The notes under the pieces: generated by a model
What the model was told of the DNA's origin: nothing
Database searches by the model: none
The model's input: the letters and a program-made list of their open reading frames with translations, nothing else
Origin: Candidatus Margulisiibacteriota bacterium
GTDB lineage: Bacteria; Margulisbacteria; WOR-1; JAKLHX01; JBAZKV01
Reading direction: 5' to 3'
Assembly: GCA_041650635.1 (NCBI GenBank)
Contig: JBAZKV010000030.1
Coordinates: forward strand, 1-17,270
DNA: 17,270 nt
Made by a program: the position numbers and the translations under genes
Part shown: in pieces, positions 12,888 to 17,270 of the stretch
How the letters are laid out: each line of letters begins with the position of its first letter
Position numbering within the stretch: the stretch's first letter is position 1

Positions 12888-13834
12888 CGGATACCGCGAT
12901 AGAGATAAACAATTTGGTCAAGAAGTTCGGCGCTTTTACCGCGGTAGACAATATCAGCTTTAATGTAAATAAAGGCGAGGTCTTTGGATTTTTAGGCCCC
13001 AACGGCGCGGGAAAGACCACTACAATAAGGATGCTCTGCGGCATCCTGGACCCGACCTCCGGAGTTGGAAAGGTCGGCGGCTTTCTTATGGGCAAAGAGT
13101 CCGCAAAGATAAAGCAGAACATCGGCTACATGTGCCAAAAGTTCTCGCTCTACGACGACCTCACGATAGAAGAGAACATAGATTTTTACGCCGGGATGTA
13201 CCAGACCGACAAAAAGACCAGAAAACAGCAGATGGAAAAGATCATCAAACAGGCCGAACTTACCGAAAGCAAGGACACTCTGGCGGGACACCTCTCGCTC
13301 TCGGTCAAGCAGCACCTGGCGCTGGGCTGCTCCATCATCCACGAGCCGAAGATAGTTTTTCTTGACGAGCCCACCGGAGGGGTTGATCCCATTTCCAGAA
13401 AAAAGTTCTGGATCGTTATAAACGAATTAGCGGCAAAAGGCATAACCATACTTGTGACCACGCACTATATGGACGAGGCCGAGCGCTGCGACAGAATAGC
13501 CCTTATCAGCGCCGGTCAGATGATAGCCTGCGACTCCCCTGCCAATCTCAAGTCCCGGCTGATGAGCAGCACCTTGTACGAGATAGATGTTTCCCCGGTG
13601 ATGAAAGGCCTTGAGGCCCTGAGAGCTCAGCCCTTTAGCAGGGATGTATCGCTTTACGGGGTGTTCCTGCATGTGCTGGTGGATGACGAAAAGTACGGGA
13701 ACGACATTAAGGCCACACTGGCAAAAGAAGGGCTCGAAGTAAAAAGGATGGAAAAGATACAGCCTTCCCTTGAGGATGTGTTCGTGTTCCTGGTAGAAAA
13801 GCAGCGCCAGGAACTGGAAAAAACTAAAAAATGA
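12884..13834 (+). CDS. ABC transporter ATPase, second subunit (YbhF C-terminal-half type)
   Basis: 316 residues. Walker A GPNGAGKTT (38-46), Q-loop Gln85, Walker B VFLDE (158-162) and the switch His194 (VTTHYMDEAERC) are intact. The signature is LSLSVKQ (137-143) in place of LSGGQ, a change also known in the second half of YbhF-type proteins (LxLGWKQ). A C-terminal extension of about 100 residues (215-316), ending QPSLEDVFVFLVEKQRQ, is typical of drug-export ATPases of this group. It overlaps both neighbours by 4 bp. With the first subunit it would make one canonical and one degenerate ATP site (see findings). Confidence 0.95.
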   Translation: MTDTAIEINNLVKKFGAFTAVDNISFNVNKGEVFGFLGPNGAGKTTTIRMLCGILDPTSGVGKVGGFLMGKESAKIKQNIGYMCQKFSLYDDLTIEENIDFYAGMYQTDKKTRKQQMEKIIKQAELTESKDTLAGHLSLSVKQHLALGCSIIHEPKIVFLDEPTGGVDPISRKKFWIVINELAAKGITILVTTHYMDEAERCDRIALISAGQMIACDSPANLKSRLMSSTLYEIDVSPVMKGLEALRAQPFSRDVSLYGVFLHVLVDDEKYGNDIKATLAKEGLEVKRMEKIQPSLEDVFVFLVEKQRQELEKTKK

Positions 13835-14982
13835 ACTCAAAACTGATCAACACTAAAAGGCTGCTGGCTGTAATAAAAAAGGAATTCATCACCCTTTTCC
13901 GCGACCCTATCTCTCTTACCGTGATGCTGATAATGCCCGTCTTTATGCTCATACTCTACGGGTTTGCCGCAACGCTTGATGTTGAACACATCCCCGTCTC
14001 GGTCCTTGACAGGGACAAGACGGTCGAGAGCCGCAATTTTATAGACCGGTTCACGCAGAACAAGTATTTTAAGCTCCGCTCCTTTTTGTATTCGGACAGG
14101 GAGATCTCGGATGTTCTGGACAGGGGCAAGACCAAGGTGGTTCTGAGCATCCCTCACAAGTTCGGCCAGGCGATAAGGGGAGGAAATACCACCACTGTCC
14201 AGGCTCTTATAGACGGCTCCGATTCTTCCTGGGCGCAGTCGGCAATGGGGTACATACAGTCTATCGGAGCAGGCTTTAACCAGGACCTTATCAGAATAAA
14301 AATAGCCCAGCTCGGCATAAAAAAGCCGGTTCAGTCCCCTGTAAATGTCATCCCCAGGATCTGGTATAACGAAGATCTGCGCTCAATGGACTTTCTTATC
14401 CCGGGTCTTATAGCAGTGATCCTGATGCAGGTGTCGGCCGTGCTTACCTCGCTTACAATAATAACGGAAAAGGAACAGGGCACCATCGAGAGCATAATAG
14501 TGAGCCCCGTTAAAAAGTATGAACTGATACTGGGAAAGATCCTTCCCTATGTGATCATGATCTTTGTCGACATGTTCCTTATCACGGCCTGCGGGTACTT
14601 TTTGTTCAATGTCCCGGTCAAGGGAAGTTATCTGCTGCTGCTTTTCTGTTCGTTCATCTTTTTGACCGGCACCATGGCGCTGGGGCTCTTTATCTCCACC
14701 ACTTCCACCACTAGCCAGGCGGCCATCCAGATGGCCTCGATCACCACTCTGCTCCCGGCAATACTTCTTTCCGGCTTCAGGTTCCCCATAGAAAATATGC
14801 CCTATGCCCTGCAGTGGGTCTCCCTGTTCGTACCCGCAAGATATTTTATTGACATACTCCGTGCCATTTACCTAAAAGGCGTCGGGCTTTTCTGCTTCTG
14901 GCAGGACTTTGTCCTTATGACGGCCCTTAGTTTATTCTTTATAGTGCTCAGTATTGTCAAGTTCAAAAAGAGGTTGGACTGA
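13831..14982 (+). CDS. ABC-2 type permease, first subunit (YbhS-like)
   Basis: 383 residues, the size of E. coli YbhS. The N-terminal cytoplasmic stretch FITLFRDP leads into a first membrane helix (about 28-48). A large periplasmic domain of roughly 130 residues follows (HIPVSVLDRDKTVESRNF... to RIWYNEDLRSMDFLIPG). Then come five closely packed membrane helices, with the ABC-2 motif EKEQGTIESIIVSPVKKYELILGK between helices 2 and 3. The segment LSGFRFPIENMP before the last helices is a family hallmark. The export substrate is unknown; relatives move drugs, toxins or cations. Its ATG overlaps the ATPase stop by 4 bp, and its stop shares one base with the next start (TGATG). Confidence 0.94.
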   Translation: MNSKLINTKRLLAVIKKEFITLFRDPISLTVMLIMPVFMLILYGFAATLDVEHIPVSVLDRDKTVESRNFIDRFTQNKYFKLRSFLYSDREISDVLDRGKTKVVLSIPHKFGQAIRGGNTTTVQALIDGSDSSWAQSAMGYIQSIGAGFNQDLIRIKIAQLGIKKPVQSPVNVIPRIWYNEDLRSMDFLIPGLIAVILMQVSAVLTSLTIITEKEQGTIESIIVSPVKKYELILGKILPYVIMIFVDMFLITACGYFLFNVPVKGSYLLLLFCSFIFLTGTMALGLFISTTSTTSQAAIQMASITTLLPAILLSGFRFPIENMPYALQWVSLFVPARYFIDILRAIYLKGVGLFCFWQDFVLMTALSLFFIVLSIVKFKKRLD

Positions 14983-16115
14983 TGTTTGACAGCAGATTGT
15001 TCCATTTTATGAAGAAAGAGACACTGCAGCTTCTGCGGGACAGGAGAATGCTGCTGATAGCCCTTATCATGCCGGTAGTGCAGCTGCTGCTTTTGGGTTA
15101 TGTGGCTTCCATGGACATAAAGCATCTTTCAACCGCCGTGCTTGACGAGGATAAGACTTATGAAAGCAGAGAATTCTTGCGCAGGTTCAGCGCCACCGAG
15201 TATTTTGATTTTAATTACTATCTTGCCAGCCGCGGGCAGATAGCCGGCTATCTAGACACCGGAAGGGCCAAACTGGCCATCCACATTCCTCACAAATTCG
15301 GACAAAAGATAGCCCACGGACAAACAGCGGACGTGCAGGTCAACATGGACGGCAGCAACGCCTCGATCGCCATGATAACCCAGTCCTATGTGCTTCAGAT
15401 AGGCGCCCGGGCCTCGGGAGATATCTTTAATGAGAGGCTGCGCAGGCAGGGACTTGCGCCATATTCAAAAAGCCTGTTCGAGATACGCATGAGGACCTGG
15501 TACAACCCGGATATAGAAAGCCGGTACTTTTATGTTCCCGGCATCTTTGCCCAGCTGCTGCTGCTTATAAGCATGATGCTCACCACCTCTTCGATAGTAA
15601 AGGAAAAGACCAGAGGCACTATGGAGATGCTCTCGGTAACCCCGCTGAGGCCGCTGGAACTGATAATGGGAAAACTTATCCCTTTTGCCGCGGTGGCAAT
15701 GTTCGACATGGCGGTCATTTTTTTGATAGCCACGCTGTGGTTCGGGGTCCCGATGAGGGGCAGCGTGCTTCTGCTGTTCGCTTTTGGAGGCGTTTATCTT
15801 TTGGCAGGGCTCGGGACCGGCGTGGCCGTGTCCACCTTTGCACGCAACGAAAGGCAGGCCGGAATGGCAAATCTTTTGGTCACCGCGCCTCAGCTGCTGC
15901 TATCCGGCTTTGTGTTCCCCATAGAGAACATGCCGGCATTCATCCAGTTCATCACCTATTTCATACCGCTTCGGTATATGCTCTCTATCGTAAGAGAACT
16001 GTTCCTTAAAGGGGTCGGGCTGCATTACCTCTGGAGCGATGTCTGGCCGATGTTCCTGATAGGAGTCGTAATACTGTCGCTTAGCGTGGCCAAGTTCAGG
16101 CAAAAGATGGAATAA
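14982..16115 (+). CDS. ABC-2 type permease, second subunit (YbhR-like)
   Basis: 377 residues. Built like its neighbour and clearly paralogous to it: a LLRDRRMLLIALIMPVVQLLLLGYVA first helix, a periplasmic domain (HLSTAVLDEDKTYESREFLRRF... to RTWYNPDIESRYFYVPG), then five membrane helices with EKTRGTMEMLSVTPLRPLELIMGK in the coupling region and LSGFVFPIENMP near the end. Shared landmarks include IPHKFGQ in the periplasmic domain of both. It should pair with the first permease to make the heterodimeric membrane channel. The start is set by the TGATG overlap with the upstream stop. Twenty-three bases separate it from the TolC-type gene. Confidence 0.94.
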   Translation: MFDSRLFHFMKKETLQLLRDRRMLLIALIMPVVQLLLLGYVASMDIKHLSTAVLDEDKTYESREFLRRFSATEYFDFNYYLASRGQIAGYLDTGRAKLAIHIPHKFGQKIAHGQTADVQVNMDGSNASIAMITQSYVLQIGARASGDIFNERLRRQGLAPYSKSLFEIRMRTWYNPDIESRYFYVPGIFAQLLLLISMMLTTSSIVKEKTRGTMEMLSVTPLRPLELIMGKLIPFAAVAMFDMAVIFLIATLWFGVPMRGSVLLLFAFGGVYLLAGLGTGVAVSTFARNERQAGMANLLVTAPQLLLSGFVFPIENMPAFIQFITYFIPLRYMLSIVRELFLKGVGLHYLWSDVWPMFLIGVVILSLSVAKFRQKME

Positions 16116-16138
16116 AAACAAAGAAAGGAAGGAAAGAA

Positions 16139-17270
16139 ATGAAAAGATTTTTCTGCGCAGTTCTGGTCCTGGCCGCCGCCTCGTCAAAGGGGGCTGCTCT
16201 GGACCTTGTGCAAAGCATAGACCTTGCTGTAAAACAGAACCCGACCGTGGCCGCCTCTCAAAAGAGAGCCTCTGCGGCACAGGCAAGGCTCAACCAGGCG
16301 CTCAGCGCGTTCTTTCCAAAGATCAATCTCAGCGGCAGCCTTGACAAGGCGCACGCTACTCCGCAGACGGTCCAGATCTCCAGCGGAGGAACAACACAGA
16401 TCGTCACCTTTGGCATCAACGAAAACGCCACCATATCGGGCTTTAAGGCCGATCTTTCCCAGCCCGTCTTTGTCTCGGCCCTATTCCCGGAATACAACAT
16501 CGCAAAAAAGAGCGCCGATTCGGCAAGAGAAGCCCTGCAGCAGCAGATCATCGATGTTTCTTTTGACGCGACCAAAGCATACTTCCAAGTGCTGCGCGCG
16601 ATAAAAATGGAAAAACTGATCAGCGATTCTCTTGAAATGGCCGCCGCCCACAGGCAGCAGGTGCAGTCCATGCTTAACGCGGGCCTGGCAAAAAAAGCGG
16701 ACCTCTTGCGCTCAAAAGTAAGGGAAGCTGACTATAAGGTCGATCTGATCAAGGCAAAATACAACATAGCGCTCTCTAACGATGCTTTTAACAATGTTCT
16801 GGGCAACCCCATGGAACAAGCGGTCAGCCTCAAGGACGAAGGTTTTTCGGGAACGGTAAAAAGCGTTCCGGATTACGCAGCGCTTCTTGCCTCCGCTTAC
16901 GATAACAGGCCCGACTGGAAAGCCTTTCTTCTTAAGGTGGGGATCAAAGAGGACCAGGTCCGCCTGTCCCAGAGCGAGTACCTGCCCAGTATAAAACTGT
17001 CGGCGGACACGGGCAGCCAGCTGACGCACTATCCTTCTTTCCAGTCGGATGTAAGCTCCTGGAAAGTGGCAGGTATAGGCTCTTGGCAGCTTTTTGACAG
17101 CCTCGGCAGAGAGAACAGGATAAGGGAGGCATCCGAAGCCCTTGAGGCACAGCGCTCCGACGCACAGCAGTTAAAGAACAACATAGCGCTTGAGGTCCAC
17201 GGCGCTTATCTCAATCTTAAGAGCGCGCTTGAAACGGTCATAGCCGCTCAGCAGGCTGTTGATTCCTCGC
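16139..17270 (+). CDS. TolC-family outer membrane factor (C-terminus cut off by the window edge)
   Basis: 377 residues are visible, open to the right edge. The N-terminus MKRFFCAVLVLAAASSKGAA is a short signal peptide. The mature part begins LDLVQSIDLAVKQNPTVAASQKRASAAQARL, the usual first helix of outer membrane efflux proteins. A beta-strand region (SAFFPKINLSGSLD) and long helical runs follow, then the start of the second structural repeat (SASAYDNRPDWKAF-like helix, EYLPSIKLSADTG strand). It should trimerise into the outer-membrane/periplasmic exit duct for the adaptor and ABC complex upstream. The ribosome site is GGAAGGAAAGAA just before the ATG. Encoding the exit duct in the same operon differs from E. 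coli ybhGFSR, which has no outer membrane factor gene of its own. Confidence 0.93.
   Translation, partial: MKRFFCAVLVLAAASSKGAALDLVQSIDLAVKQNPTVAASQKRASAAQARLNQALSAFFPKINLSGSLDKAHATPQTVQISSGGTTQIVTFGINENATISGFKADLSQPVFVSALFPEYNIAKKSADSAREALQQQIIDVSFDATKAYFQVLRAIKMEKLISDSLEMAAAHRQQVQSMLNAGLAKKADLLRSKVREADYKVDLIKAKYNIALSNDAFNNVLGNPMEQAVSLKDEGFSGTVKSVPDYAALLASAYDNRPDWKAFLLKVGIKEDQVRLSQSEYLPSIKLSADTGSQLTHYPSFQSDVSSWKVAGIGSWQLFDSLGRENRIREASEALEAQRSDAQQLKNNIALEVHGAYLNLKSALETVIAAQQAVDSS

Overview
The window looks like chromosomal DNA from a diderm (Gram-negative-type) bacterium. It encodes two outer-membrane beta-barrels (a FadL/UPF0164-like protein and a LamB-type maltoporin), a TolC-family outer membrane factor and a tripartite exporter. 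Heavy AGG/ATA codon use and genes packed tightly on alternating strands would suit a deep-branching or candidate-phylum lineage, but the taxon cannot be fixed from this sequence. I saw no tRNA, rRNA, CRISPR array or insertion sequence.

Layout. (1) 1-1300, minus strand: a patatin-like phospholipase that runs off the left edge, preceded by a small unrecognised gene with an apparent one-base frameshift. The small gene sits behind a promoter and a leader-positioned intrinsic terminator. (2) 1380-5011, minus strand: a strikingly AT-rich four-gene cassette. In transcription order it holds an endonuclease III-like (HhH-GPD, 4Fe-4S) DNA glycosylase homologue, a beta-type DPPY DNA methyltransferase, a PD-(D/E)XK nuclease and a uracil-DNA-glycosylase-fold protein. 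This is a type II-like restriction-modification unit bracketed by two base-excision-type proteins, and it is the best candidate here for an undescribed system. (3) 5080-5310: a 43-codon remnant of an ADP-ribosylglycohydrolase C-terminus and a cluster of short repeats. (4) 5319-7500, minus strand: a class II Fic protein whose promoter is overlaid by 11-bp tandem repeats, then the ribosome-assembly GTPase RsgA.

(5) 7589-9933: a plus-strand outer-membrane protein divergent from rsgA (both look leaderless), converging on a minus-strand LamB-type porin. (6) 10026-11285: a minus-strand alpha/beta hydrolase divergent from a short MscL. (7) 11389 to the right edge, plus strand: a six-gene exporter operon (HlyD-type adaptor, two ABC ATPases, two ABC-2 permeases, TolC-type channel). 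Its junctions overlap or nearly touch. It resembles E. coli YbhGFSR with the double-ATPase YbhF split into two genes. A good sigma70-type promoter and a perfect 7+7 bp palindrome lie just upstream.

Functionally, the flanks are housekeeping and envelope genes (translation GTPase, osmotic valve, porins, drug or toxin export). The AT-rich cassette and the Fic/remnant zone look like accessory, probably acquired, DNA. All functional calls come from motif reading by eye; no database search was run.
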